64,000 bases of DNA, taken from contig NZ_RJUE01000062.1 of the NCBI RefSeq assembly GCF_024343735.1, positions 62,001 to 126,000 on the forward strand, given 5' to 3'. The DNA comes from Lacihabitans sp. CCS-44. Lineage in GTDB: Bacteria; Bacteroidota; Bacteroidia; Cytophagales; Spirosomataceae. Positions 43,218-51,057 of the stretch are shown piece after piece. The notes beneath the pieces are model-generated. The model was not told the origin of the DNA. It searched no databases and saw only the letters and a program-made list of their open reading frames with translations. The position numbers and the translations under genes are program-made. Numbering within the stretch: position 1 is the first letter of the stretch; every line of letters starts with the position of its first letter.

Positions 43218-43582
43218 ATGAAGGAGAATAAAAGTATAGTTAAAATGAAATCGTTTGATTTTGCTATCAGAATTATCAATTTATATAAGTATCTGTCAGA
43301 GAAAAAGAAAGAATATGTAATTTCAAAACAACTTTTGAGAAGTGGAACTTCAGTAGGAGCAAATGTTCGTGAAGCACATAATGGAGAATCAGAAGCTGAT
43401 TTTATACACAAGATGGCTATTGCCCAAAAAGATGCGATGAATCTTTATATTGGCTAGAACTACTTTTAGAAACAAATTATTTAAATGAAAGTGAGTTTAA
43501 ATCTCTTCATGAAAATGCAATAGAATTGCTTAAAATAATAAAAAGTATAATACTAACCATGAAGCAAAAAAGGGCAAAATGA
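43218..43582 (+). pseudogene. Frameshifted four-helix-bundle (S23-like) protein gene
   Basis: The frame from ATG 43218 encodes the start of a four helix bundle / S23-type protein (SFDFAIRIINLYKYLSEKKK, QLLRSGTSVGANVREAHNGE, FIHKMAIAQKDA) but stops at 43455-43457. The missing C-terminus continues at once in another frame (YWLELLLETNYLNESEF, ENAIELLKIIKSI) to a TGA at 43580-43582. One missing A in GATGCG-ATGAATC, giving KDANESLYW when restored, would repair it. A single-base deletion, or a sequencing error, is therefore likely. Such genes are common passengers in Bacteroidota intergenic regions. Confidence 0.82.
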
Positions 43583-43590
43583 TTGTTTTC

Positions 43591-43624
43591 TATTTCATAA
43601 TTCATATTTCATATTTCATATTTA
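43591..43624. repeat. TTTCATATTTCATAATTCATA words
   Basis: TATTTCATAATTCATATTT is followed by CATATTTCATATTTA, filling the space between the four-helix-bundle remnant and the dehydrogenase gene. The complementary words ATGAAATATGAGATATTAA occur at 43160-43180 on the other side of the remnant, so the remnant is flanked by inverted copies. Confidence 0.5.
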
Positions 43625-43630
43625 AATAAC

Positions 43631-44485
43631 ATGAAAATAGCCGTCATCGGAGCAGGTAACATGGGGCATCAAATTGCGATTTGTGCCGCTCTATCTGGCT
43701 TTCAAGTAAGTTGTATGGATACCAATCCTGACATTCTGAATAAAGCCATTGCTTTTGCTAATAATTATTTAAAAGAAAGGGTAATTAAAGGGAAATTAAG
43801 CGAAAAGGCTGCTAATCAAGCTCGTACAAATCTTGCTTTTGTTTCTGATTTAGAAGAAGCGGCAAAAGATGCCGACCTTGTAATTGAGGCAATTATTGAG
43901 AAACTTGACATAAAACGCAAACTTTTTGCCGATTTAGATAAAATTTGTCTAGCTCATACTATTTTGACGACCAATAGTTCTTACATCGTAAGTTCCAAAA
44001 TTGCCGATGCCACTAACAGACCAGATAAAGTTTGCAATATGCACTTTTTCAACCCTGCCTTGGTAATGAAATGTGTGGAGGTTGTAAAAGGCCCGCACGT
44101 ATCAGACGAAACTGTAGAGGCGGTGATGGCAGTTGCAAAAAAAATGAGCAAAACACCAGTTTTATTACACAAAGAAATCTACGGTTTTTTAGTGAATCGC
44201 CTTTTGCAAGCTACTAGAAAAGAAGCCCTCAATTTACTCGATATGGGCGTGGCTTCTTTTGAAGATATTGATACTGCCGCCAAAAATGGGCTGGGCTATC
44301 CAATGGGGCCGTTTGAATTGTTAGACCTTACAGGAATAGACTTAGCCTATCATGTAGGTACTGAAAAATACAAAGAAACTGCCGACCTAACTGATTTGCC
44401 TTCACCGACTATTGTAGAAAAATTTGAGAAAGGTGAGTTTGGAAAGAAAGTTGGAAAGGGATTTTATGAATACTTTAATGAGTGA
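43631..44485 (+). CDS. 3-hydroxyacyl-CoA dehydrogenase
   Basis: A 284-residue NAD-dependent 3-hydroxyacyl/3-hydroxybutyryl-CoA dehydrogenase. The Rossmann motif is MKIAVIGAGNMGHQIAICAA. LTTNSSYIVSSKIADATNRP and CNMHFFNPALVMKCVEVVKG hold the catalytic His (HFFNP), a Glu follows in the same helix, and GFLVNRLLQATRKEALNLLD with GLGYPMGPFELLDLTGIDL closes the C-terminal domain. It oxidises a 3-hydroxyacyl-CoA, fitting directly after the CoA-transferase and hydratase steps encoded by the opposite arm. Confidence 0.92.
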   Translation: MKIAVIGAGNMGHQIAICAALSGFQVSCMDTNPDILNKAIAFANNYLKERVIKGKLSEKAANQARTNLAFVSDLEEAAKDADLVIEAIIEKLDIKRKLFADLDKICLAHTILTTNSSYIVSSKIADATNRPDKVCNMHFFNPALVMKCVEVVKGPHVSDETVEAVMAVAKKMSKTPVLLHKEIYGFLVNRLLQATRKEALNLLDMGVASFEDIDTAAKNGLGYPMGPFELLDLTGIDLAYHVGTEKYKETADLTDLPSPTIVEKFEKGEFGKKVGKGFYEYFNE

Positions 44486-44533
44486 TGAGAGATGAGTTAT
44501 GAATTATGAGTTATGAATGATGAGTTATGAATT
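44484..44533. repeat. Three direct copies of the GATGAGTTATGAAT word
   Basis: Immediately after the dehydrogenase stop codon the word GATGAGTTATGAAT is iterated with small changes (ATGAGTTATGAATTATGAG, then TTATGAATGATGAG, then TTATGAATTTT). It is the longest direct-repeat version of this word family in the window. Confidence 0.65.
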
Positions 44534-44579
44534 TTAAAAACAAGCATTAAACAATAAACACCTTTAAAAACAGAATATT

Positions 44580-45440
44580 ATGATATCAAGAATATTAATT
44601 ACATCCGTTTTTGTGCTTTTTATGTTAACTATTCAGGCACAAAAACCTTTAATCAGAGCATTTCAACCACCCACTGTGGTCAATAAAATACCTTATGGCA
44701 ACAATCCTAAAGTCGGGAAATATGCACAAACAAAAGATGCCAAAATCTATTACGAGGTTTATGGAAAAGGCCAACCCGTGGTGCTTTTACATGGAGGCTT
44801 GTTTGGTTCAACTGTTGAGTTCGCCGATTTTATAGACAAATTGAAAACCAATTTTCAAGTAATTGCCATTTCAACTCGTGGGCACGGAAAGTCTGAGTTA
44901 GGAACTGAATCAATGACCTTGGATCAACGTGCCAGCGATGCTTTGGCGGTTATTGATGCTATAACCAAAGAAAAAGTAACGATCATTGGATTCAGTGATG
45001 GTGGATATGCTGCTTACCATTTTGCCAAATTGTTCCCGGAGCGAGTAAATAAAATGGTAGTTATTGGTGCCGGAGAATTGACCCCTGGTAACCGTGAGTT
45101 TAATTTTACTGCGGAAATGGCTTTAAAAATGGATAAAGCATTTATAGAACAACAACAAAAATTAATGCCAGAACCCGCCAGACTGAGCGAAATGTTTTCA
45201 GAGTTATGTGCCTATTACAATACGCTCTCAATTAGCAAAGAATTGTTGAGTACCATCAAATGTCCAGTGCTGGTAATGGCCGGTGATAAAGATGGTGGTA
45301 ACCCTGTTGAAAGAGTAGTAAGTGCAGCCAGATTTATTCCCAATCATCAAATTTGTATCATTCCAAATACAGGACATGGCTGTCATAATGATAATTTTGA
45401 AGCAACCTGGGCCAGTATTGCTCCTTTTCTTAAAAATTAA
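44580..45440 (+). CDS. Secreted alpha/beta hydrolase
   Basis: A 286-residue exported hydrolase with a signal peptide ending at MLTIQAQ. The alpha/beta fold shows the oxyanion stretch PVVLLHGGLFGST, the nucleophile VTIIGFSDGGYAAYHF (GFSDG), the acid in VLVMAGDKDGGNPVE and the His in IIPNTGHGCHND. It may split an ester or lactone of the compound that the cluster degrades, releasing the acid imported by the BASS transporter. Three bases separate it from the LamG-like gene. Confidence 0.88.
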   Translation: MISRILITSVFVLFMLTIQAQKPLIRAFQPPTVVNKIPYGNNPKVGKYAQTKDAKIYYEVYGKGQPVVLLHGGLFGSTVEFADFIDKLKTNFQVIAISTRGHGKSELGTESMTLDQRASDALAVIDAITKEKVTIIGFSDGGYAAYHFAKLFPERVNKMVVIGAGELTPGNREFNFTAEMALKMDKAFIEQQQKLMPEPARLSEMFSELCAYYNTLSISKELLSTIKCPVLVMAGDKDGGNPVERVVSAARFIPNHQICIIPNTGHGCHNDNFEATWASIAPFLKN

Positions 45441-45443
45441 TCT

Positions 45444-46112
45444 ATGAGAAATCTTATTCTTTTATCCGTAAGTATCTGTTTATCAGCAAGTCTTTTTGCT
45501 CAAAATATAAAAATGAGTAAAGAGAATCTTGAAACCAATCAAGTGTATTTGTCTTTCGTAAAAATGGAAGGGGAAGAGGTTGTAAAAGTAGAAGCCGATA
45601 CGGCAATCAAAGGAACTGACGAAGCAACTATTGTGAAGATAAAAGATTTTGACTTTAAAAATGGCACAATTGAAGTCAAAGTTTTGAGTCGATTAATGAA
45701 GAATGCTCCTGCATTTGCACGTGGTTTTATTGGGCTTGCTTTCAGAATTGGGGAGAAAAACGAAAAATTTGAAAGTATTTATATTCGCCCCACCAATGGC
45801 CGCACCGACGACCAAATTCGTAGAAACCACAGTATTCAATATTTTGCATTCCCCGATTTCCGTTTTGATAAATTACGCAAAACTGACCCCGAAAAATACG
45901 AATCTTATGCTGATATGGGGCTAAATGAATGGATAACCATGAGAATAGAAGTAGAAGGACAAAAAGCCAAGCTCTTTGTAAACAATGCTAAACAACCTTC
46001 TTTGATTGTGAATGATTTAAAACTGGGTGGAAATAGTTCAGGAAGTATTGGACTTTGGGTAGGCAATTGGACTGAGGGTTATTTTAAGGATTTGAAGATT
46101 ATTAGAAAATAG
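45444..46112 (+). CDS. Secreted concanavalin-like (LamG/DUF1080-like) protein, copy 2
   Basis: A 222-residue protein with a signal peptide ending at SLFAQ. It is paralogous to the protein at 36231-36974: FKNGTIEVKVLSRLM, ARGFIGLAFRIGEKN, FESIYIRPTNGRTDDQIRRN, HSIQYFAFPDFRFDKLRKTD, NEWITMRIEVEGQKAKLFVN and SIGLWVGNWTEGYFKDLKII align segment by segment. It is co-transcribed with the upstream hydrolase (3-base gap) and the cupin gene (8-base gap). A sugar- or lipid-binding or lyase role is possible; no catalytic residues can be named. Confidence 0.8.
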   Translation: MRNLILLSVSICLSASLFAQNIKMSKENLETNQVYLSFVKMEGEEVVKVEADTAIKGTDEATIVKIKDFDFKNGTIEVKVLSRLMKNAPAFARGFIGLAFRIGEKNEKFESIYIRPTNGRTDDQIRRNHSIQYFAFPDFRFDKLRKTDPEKYESYADMGLNEWITMRIEVEGQKAKLFVNNAKQPSLIVNDLKLGGNSSGSIGLWVGNWTEGYFKDLKIIRK

Positions 46113-46120
46113 ATTGATAA

Positions 46121-46438
46121 ATGATAAAAATAGCAGATATACCAAAAAAAGAAGTAATAAGAGGCTTTGATGCTCAATTTGTGCATACCGAACACACGAC
46201 TCTTGGCTTTTGGGAAATTAAAGAAGGAGCAGTTTTGCCCATGCATAGCCATTTTCATGAACAAATTACCCAGGTTTTAGAAGGTAAGTTTGAATTGACT
46301 ATTGGGGAGGAAACAAAAATTTGCAAAATTGGAGAATTAGCAGTCATACCTCCAAATGTAATTCATGGTGGACGGGCCTTAACCGATTGTAAGATTTTTG
46401 ATATTTTCAGTCCTGTAAGAGAAGACTATAAAATTTAG
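46121..46438 (+). CDS. Small cupin protein
   Basis: A 105-residue single-domain cupin. Motif 1 is PMHSHFHEQITQVLEGKFEL (the two His, Gln and Glu positions of a metal site) and motif 2 is LAVIPPNVIHGGRALTDC with the last His. Such proteins bind a metal and act on small sugar-like or acid substrates, or help with ligand sensing. It ends the hydrolase - LamG-like - cupin unit. Confidence 0.88.
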   Translation: MIKIADIPKKEVIRGFDAQFVHTEHTTLGFWEIKEGAVLPMHSHFHEQITQVLEGKFELTIGEETKICKIGELAVIPPNVIHGGRALTDCKIFDIFSPVREDYKI

Positions 46439-46569
46439 TCTTAAAAAGTATTGAAGTCTTGTTGCCCCCAGTTGAATACTTTAAAGAGTACTAAACAATA
46501 AAGATGAAAAAAATTTGAGAACCTTTTCCAATGGACTAGCCCATCACCACCCATCAAACTTTATATCCT

Positions 46570-47613
46570 TCATACCGAAACCATGGCTTTGATTACTTTG
46601 CTTTCAGGGTCGAGCCAGTGATTGAATACCACTGGTAAGTCCTCAAAGTCAGCCCTATGGCTTATCCAGGGCTTGATATCTATCTTTCCGTTTTCCATCA
46701 GTTCAATGATGTTGGTAAAATCTTGTGGCAAGCTATTTCTAGACGCAAAAAGCGTAATTTCTCTACGATGAAAAAGCGGATCGTCAAAAATAACATCTCC
46801 AATAAACAAGCCTACAAATACCAGCTTTCCTCCAAATGCAACAAAGTTAAATGCATTTTTCATGGAGTTTGGACTTCCTGTTGCGTCGAAAACAACGGTA
46901 GGAAGAAGCCCCCTAAATTCCCCGGTGGGAGACCTTTCTAATTGTTTCCGCAGGCTTTCTACCGAGAAACCTTGTGAACCGTCGAGAAGGATATCGGCTT
47001 TTAATTGCACTTTGGCAAATTCCAATCGCTCGGCATTGATGTCCAAGACTGCCACCGTAGCTCCAGTAAGTTTAGCAAACTGAATAACTGACAAACCGAT
47101 AGGGCCAGCACCAATAACTAGTACAATATCTTCGGAACTTACTCCAGCACGCTGAACAGCATGGGCCCCAATACTCAATGGCTCCACTACAGCCAATTGT
47201 TCAAAACTCAAACTTTTAGAAGCATGTAATTTCTGATAAGGCACCTTTAAATACTCGCACATGCCGCCATCGGTATGTACACCCAAAACCTGTAGATTCT
47301 CACAGCAATTGCCTTTGCCATTTTTGCAAGATTGGCAATTTCCGCAGTTCATGTATGGTTCCACAGTAACTTTATCTCCCACTTTTATTCGGTCATTTTC
47401 TTGTCCCACAGCTACAACCTCCGCACCCAACTCATGCCCAAGCACACGTGGATAACTAAAAAAAGGCTGTTTCCCTCTAAAAGCATGGTAATCTGTACCA
47501 CAAATGCCTATGTTCTTTATTTTTATCAAAGCCTCATGAGGCTCTAAACTTGTTGGCTGGTCTTGTTGCTGAAACTTAAAAACTTGCGGTTCTTCTAATC
47601 TGAGGGTTTTCAT
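46570..47613 (-). CDS. Zinc-dependent alcohol dehydrogenase (threonine/sorbitol DH-like)
   Basis: A 347-residue medium-chain dehydrogenase from the ATG at 47613; the frame runs 46 codons further but without family features. The catalytic zinc ligands are seen in NIGICGTDYHAFRG and RVLGHELGAEVVAVG. The structural zinc loop is MNCGNCQSCKNGKGNCC. The NAD-binding VLVIGAGPIGLSVIQFAKLT and HRADFEDLPVVFNHWLDPES complete the fold. It oxidises a polyol, sugar acid or threonine-like alcohol. It converges on the cupin gene; the 131-base gap holds only a weak AAAGTATT/AATACTTT inverted repeat. Confidence 0.92.
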   Translation of the reverse strand: MKTLRLEEPQVFKFQQQDQPTSLEPHEALIKIKNIGICGTDYHAFRGKQPFFSYPRVLGHELGAEVVAVGQENDRIKVGDKVTVEPYMNCGNCQSCKNGKGNCCENLQVLGVHTDGGMCEYLKVPYQKLHASKSLSFEQLAVVEPLSIGAHAVQRAGVSSEDIVLVIGAGPIGLSVIQFAKLTGATVAVLDINAERLEFAKVQLKADILLDGSQGFSVESLRKQLERSPTGEFRGLLPTVVFDATGSPNSMKNAFNFVAFGGKLVFVGLFIGDVIFDDPLFHRREITLFASRNSLPQDFTNIIELMENGKIDIKPWISHRADFEDLPVVFNHWLDPESKVIKAMVSV

Positions 47614-47996
47614 ATTTATAAATCGATTTCTTTTTCCTTTCAAAAACAAAGCTAATGTTAAAGGACGAAATAAAACAGCAGAGAGATATTTAAAGTGGAA
47701 TTTTCTAAAGGTAATTTGTTTTAAAAGCGGCTTTTTCCATAGATTCACCACTAAATTATTTCTTTCTATTTAGCAGTGCTAAGTACTAAGACTTAATAGA
47801 CAAGTAATTCGGTTTTCATATCAATAATACTATAAACAGATTTTTAGCGTCCAGTAAAAGAGAAATGGATAAGCGAACTTCCTTTCAAAGTTGCGAAGGT
47901 CGATTGTTGATGTATCGTAGTTACAAATCTTAGAAGAGAAGAAAATTGTTTCGAGGAATTGAAAAAAGTGTAAATTTGTATATAAAAAAAACAGAA
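47614..47996. other. Intergenic stretch with a small palindrome
   Basis: This gap between the alcohol dehydrogenase and the antitoxin gene has no gene I can support. TTAGCAGTGCTAA at 47768-47780 is a perfect 6-base inverted repeat around a central G, a possible operator for either divergent gene. Nothing else stands out. Confidence 0.3.
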
Positions 47997-48227
47997 ATGG
48001 CATCATTACAACCTTCAACCAAACTCAATGCGGTTCAAATGCACTTGCTCAAAATGTTTTCTCGTCCTATGAGCGACCAAGATTTGACTGAAATAAAGGT
48101 TTTATTGTCTGACTACTACGCTAAAAAAGTAGATGAAGAGTCTGATAAAATCTGGGAAGAAAAGAACATGAACCAGCAAACCATTGAAGATCTTTTAAGC
48201 TCTCATTTACACACTCCTTACAAATGA
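47997..48227 (+). CDS. Antitoxin of a PIN-type toxin-antitoxin pair
   Basis: A 76-residue protein from the ATG at 47997 (the frame is open 17 codons upstream). It is helical and charged (AVQMHLLKMFSRPMSDQDLT, DYYAKKVDEESDKIWEEKNM) and matches in size and position the small antitoxin genes that precede PIN-domain toxins in Bacteroidota. Its stop codon overlaps the toxin ATG (ATGA). It remains intact although the toxin reading frame is interrupted. Confidence 0.75.
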   Translation: MASLQPSTKLNAVQMHLLKMFSRPMSDQDLTEIKVLLSDYYAKKVDEESDKIWEEKNMNQQTIEDLLSSHLHTPYK

Positions 48228-48628
48228 GAGTTTTGATAGATACCAATATTTTATTGGCCATTGTACCTAAACGCTCTTCAGAAAGATGGCTGTATGAAAT
48301 GTTACGAACAAGTGAATTAACTTTGATTTTATCAAACTAAATCATCAAGGAATATGAAGAGAAATTGGCGTGGTTTTATTCCACTTATTTTGCTGAAATT
48401 GTTTTAGACGAGTTACTGAATCTTCACCAAACCGAACAAGTAGAAGCCTTCTATAAATGGCAATTAATCGAAGAAGATAAAGACGATAACAAATTTGTGG
48501 ATGCCGCAGTGGCTTCAAATGCCGACTATATTATTACGAATGATAAGCATTTCAAAGTTTTAAGAAATATTCCTTTCCCCAAAGTTCAGACTTTAAGCCT
48601 ACAAGAATTCAAAGATTTATTGGTTTAA
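48224..48628 (+). pseudogene. PIN-domain toxin gene interrupted by a stop codon
   Basis: From ATG 48224 the frame encodes MRVLIDTNILLAIVPKRSSE, the N-terminal PIN motif with its first catalytic Asp, then meets TAA at 48338-48340 after 38 codons. The same frame continues IIKEYEEKLAW through DKDDNKFVDAAVASNADYII and TNDKHFKVL, which hold the remaining acidic residues, to the normal end at 48628. The expected residue at the stop is Glu (SN-E-IIKEYEE), so one G-to-T change (GAA to TAA) explains the break. PIN toxins are RNases; this copy is most likely dead. Confidence 0.85.
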
Positions 48629-48671
48629 ATTAATAATGAAAACTTCAACTAGAAGAATTTGCAAGAGCGGT

Positions 48672-49640
48672 TTATTTTCGGTCGCTTTTCGCAGTAGAAA
48701 CCACCACCATATCCTTAAACATTTTCAAATTGGTAGCAGCAAACTTGACGGGTAAACCTTTGCTAGAGGAACTCCAAGAATCCCTGGAATTAACTTTTGT
48801 ATAGACGCCATCCCATTGACCTGCAAACAATTTATCATCTTTTCTTACAACATTAAAAGTGTATAAATTATGAGGGAGTCCCGCTTGGCAGCTTTGCCAA
48901 GTTATGCCATCCAATGACGAAATCAACAAGGCATTGTAAGTCATGGCATAAAGGGTGGTCTCGTCAGAAGCAATATTATGAACAGAATGCTTGGGCAAAA
49001 TCAAAGACCATTCCTTGGTGTTTTTATCAGATTTATATACTCCTTGGTTGGTTGCCAAGTATAAATCTCCCTTATACTCCGTCACCCCATTTACCTGTAA
49101 ACCAACCTTCCCATAGACCAAATCCCACTTTTGCTGGGTATTATCATAGCTATACAATCCATCGTTGGTTGTCACATAAAGCACTTCGTTTATTTCCTCA
49201 AACCGTCTGATGGTATTATCGGTTATTCCCAAGTTTTTCAAATCCCAAGTTTTGCCCATGTCATCAGAATAATATACGCCGCCGAATTGGGTTCCGACAA
49301 AAATACCGTTTTTATAAAAAAACAAAGCACCTACATTGTCTTTAATCATCTGGTGGCTGGCTGGTAGTTTGTACCATTCATTTATTTTTTCATCAAATAC
49401 ATAAACGCCATATTCCTTAGTCGCTATTCCTAGCAAACTCTCCGAAACTGCAATGCCACCTAGCCCAATACTTACACTATCGGGTAAGCCTGCACTTGCA
49501 TTTTCCCAATCTAAACCGTTGTTTTTAGAGAAATAAATCAATCTAGGATTTACAGACTCGGTCTTTACTGAAAAGCTTTTGATTTGTCCACAAGAACCAA
49601 ATGCAATGCTTAATAACAACACCAGAACACTTTTAAACAT
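48672..49640 (-). CDS. Beta-propeller lipoprotein (BNR/sortilin-like repeats)
   Basis: A 322-residue lipoprotein with leader LLSIAFGSCGQ (Cys about 17). It is built of repeated blades with Asp-box-like turns: LIYFSKNNGLDWENASAGLP, YYSDDMGKTWDLKNLG, LYSYDNTQQKWDLVYG, VYKSDKNTKEWSLILPK, LISSLDGITWQSCQAGLP and VYTKVNSRDSWSSSSKGLP. Such propellers are found in exo-sialidase-like and photosystem-assembly-like proteins and usually bind other molecules. No catalytic signature is seen, and it stands alone on its strand. Confidence 0.85.
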   Translation of the reverse strand: MFKSVLVLLLSIAFGSCGQIKSFSVKTESVNPRLIYFSKNNGLDWENASAGLPDSVSIGLGGIAVSESLLGIATKEYGVYVFDEKINEWYKLPASHQMIKDNVGALFFYKNGIFVGTQFGGVYYSDDMGKTWDLKNLGITDNTIRRFEEINEVLYVTTNDGLYSYDNTQQKWDLVYGKVGLQVNGVTEYKGDLYLATNQGVYKSDKNTKEWSLILPKHSVHNIASDETTLYAMTYNALLISSLDGITWQSCQAGLPHNLYTFNVVRKDDKLFAGQWDGVYTKVNSRDSWSSSSKGLPVKFAATNLKMFKDMVVVSTAKSDRK

Positions 49641-49792
49641 TGTTATTTAGTTTTTTGATTATACAATAATAAATAATCATTATCGAACTACCTTTTGGTT
49701 TTTAGAATTAAAACCCAACTTCGCCCCTCTCAGTATCTTTGGCATTTTGCTATTAATTAATAATACAGACCAACAGGGATAAGCTCTAGCAT

Positions 49793-50986
49793 TTAACTAC
49801 TTTTCCCTTTATTTCCTCCAAAAATCAAAACCAAATTGATGATGCCGATAACAAAAAAACTCAAAATCAATGGAAAAACACTATCGGTCATAAAGAAACT
49901 AACCACAGATCCCAATGTAGAACCAATGAAAAAGAAAAATGTACCATAAACCGAAGAAGCAACTCCAGCTATGTCACCCATCGGTTCCAGAGCCAATGCA
50001 CTGCTGTTGGGCTCTATGGCGATATTGATGGCCATCAGGAGAGCAATGCCCACAAAAAACACCAAAAGATGTGGTGGCTCCCCAAAGACAATTGTGATAA
50101 TAAACAAAACGCTGGCCACGGTGGCATAGGCCACCAACAGCCATTTTATACTTCTCCTCGCTCCTATTCTAGTAGTGAAGTAGGAATTGAAAAATGTACA
50201 CAGCGACATCAAGAGTCCTATGCCCGCAAAAACCCAAGCAAAGAGTTCAGGTTTGCCGTAGATCCCCCCTACTATATGCTCCGATGTAGCCACCCAAGTA
50301 CTCAATGCTGAAAATAATAAAGTCGTAATGGTGGTATATCTCAGAAATGGGCGGTTGCTTAAAACCGATTTTAAAGAAAAGGCTACGCTAGACCAATTAA
50401 GAGCCGTTCGTTTTTCTACAGGATGGGTCTCTTCCATTCTAAACGACCAAATAAATATGGCTAAGCCGAAGATTACTGGCGTAAGAAATACCATTTGCCA
50501 AGACGAAACCGAAAGTATGGCCAAACCTAAGAAAGGTGCTATGACTGGCGTAAACAAGAAAATCGTAAAAATGAGCGACATCGTGCGGGCCATCTGGTCG
50601 CCTACAAAGCGGTCTCTTACCCCTGCAATGGTAGTCATAAATACGGCAGAGGCTCCTACTCCAGCAAAAAAACGTGCTGCAAGCATAATTTCAAAAGTCG
50701 GTGCAAAAGCAGCCACTAACCCACCAACTATATAAAGCGGAAAACCTATACGATAGATGGCCAAGCGGCCAAACCGATCCGACAATATTCCAAAAAATAG
50801 TTGGGCTATTTGACCCATAAAAAAGAAGACTATAACTTGGGCTGTGGCTGTGGATTCAGGCTTAAAACCGAAGTGTTGCCTTAAACTTGCAAATGCGGGC
50901 AGCATAATATCTATACCCAAGGCCGTCAACATCATGGTGCATGCGGATAGGGTAATAAACTCCCCCGACTTCATCTTTATATTCAT
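49793..50986 (-). CDS. MFS transporter, Bcr/CflA-type drug exporter
   Basis: A 397-residue major facilitator with twelve predicted helices. The loop 2-3 motif GILSDRFGRLAIYRIGFPLY is the family A-motif, and the first helix carries LTALGIDIMLPAFASLRQHF, typical of Bcr/CflA exporters (D in helix 1). Motif C-like glycines are in FAGVGASAVFMTTIAGVRDR. It likely exports a drug or metabolite by proton antiport. Bestrophin and channel genes lie upstream on the same strand, 71 bases away. Confidence 0.92.
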   Translation of the reverse strand: MNIKMKSGEFITLSACTMMLTALGIDIMLPAFASLRQHFGFKPESTATAQVIVFFFMGQIAQLFFGILSDRFGRLAIYRIGFPLYIVGGLVAAFAPTFEIMLAARFFAGVGASAVFMTTIAGVRDRFVGDQMARTMSLIFTIFLFTPVIAPFLGLAILSVSSWQMVFLTPVIFGLAIFIWSFRMEETHPVEKRTALNWSSVAFSLKSVLSNRPFLRYTTITTLLFSALSTWVATSEHIVGGIYGKPELFAWVFAGIGLLMSLCTFFNSYFTTRIGARRSIKWLLVAYATVASVLFIITIVFGEPPHLLVFFVGIALLMAINIAIEPNSSALALEPMGDIAGVASSVYGTFFFFIGSTLGSVVSFFMTDSVFPLILSFFVIGIINLVLIFGGNKGKSS

Positions 50987-51057
50987 TTATTTTTCGTGGT
51001 TCTTTCAGTTTATAATTGGGCAAAGCGAGTATTCAGATTTGCCACTTATATTTCATT

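Noticed and set aside
37017-46438. A complete itaconate degradation cluster
   Set aside because: CoA-transferase and hydratase would fit, but no citramalyl-CoA lyase (CitE-like) gene is in the window, and the other enzymes point to a different or broader substrate.
47614-47751. N-terminal extension of the zinc alcohol dehydrogenase
   Set aside because: The family starts at MKTLRLEEP (47613); the extra 46 codons are Lys/Phe-rich without similarity to the family.
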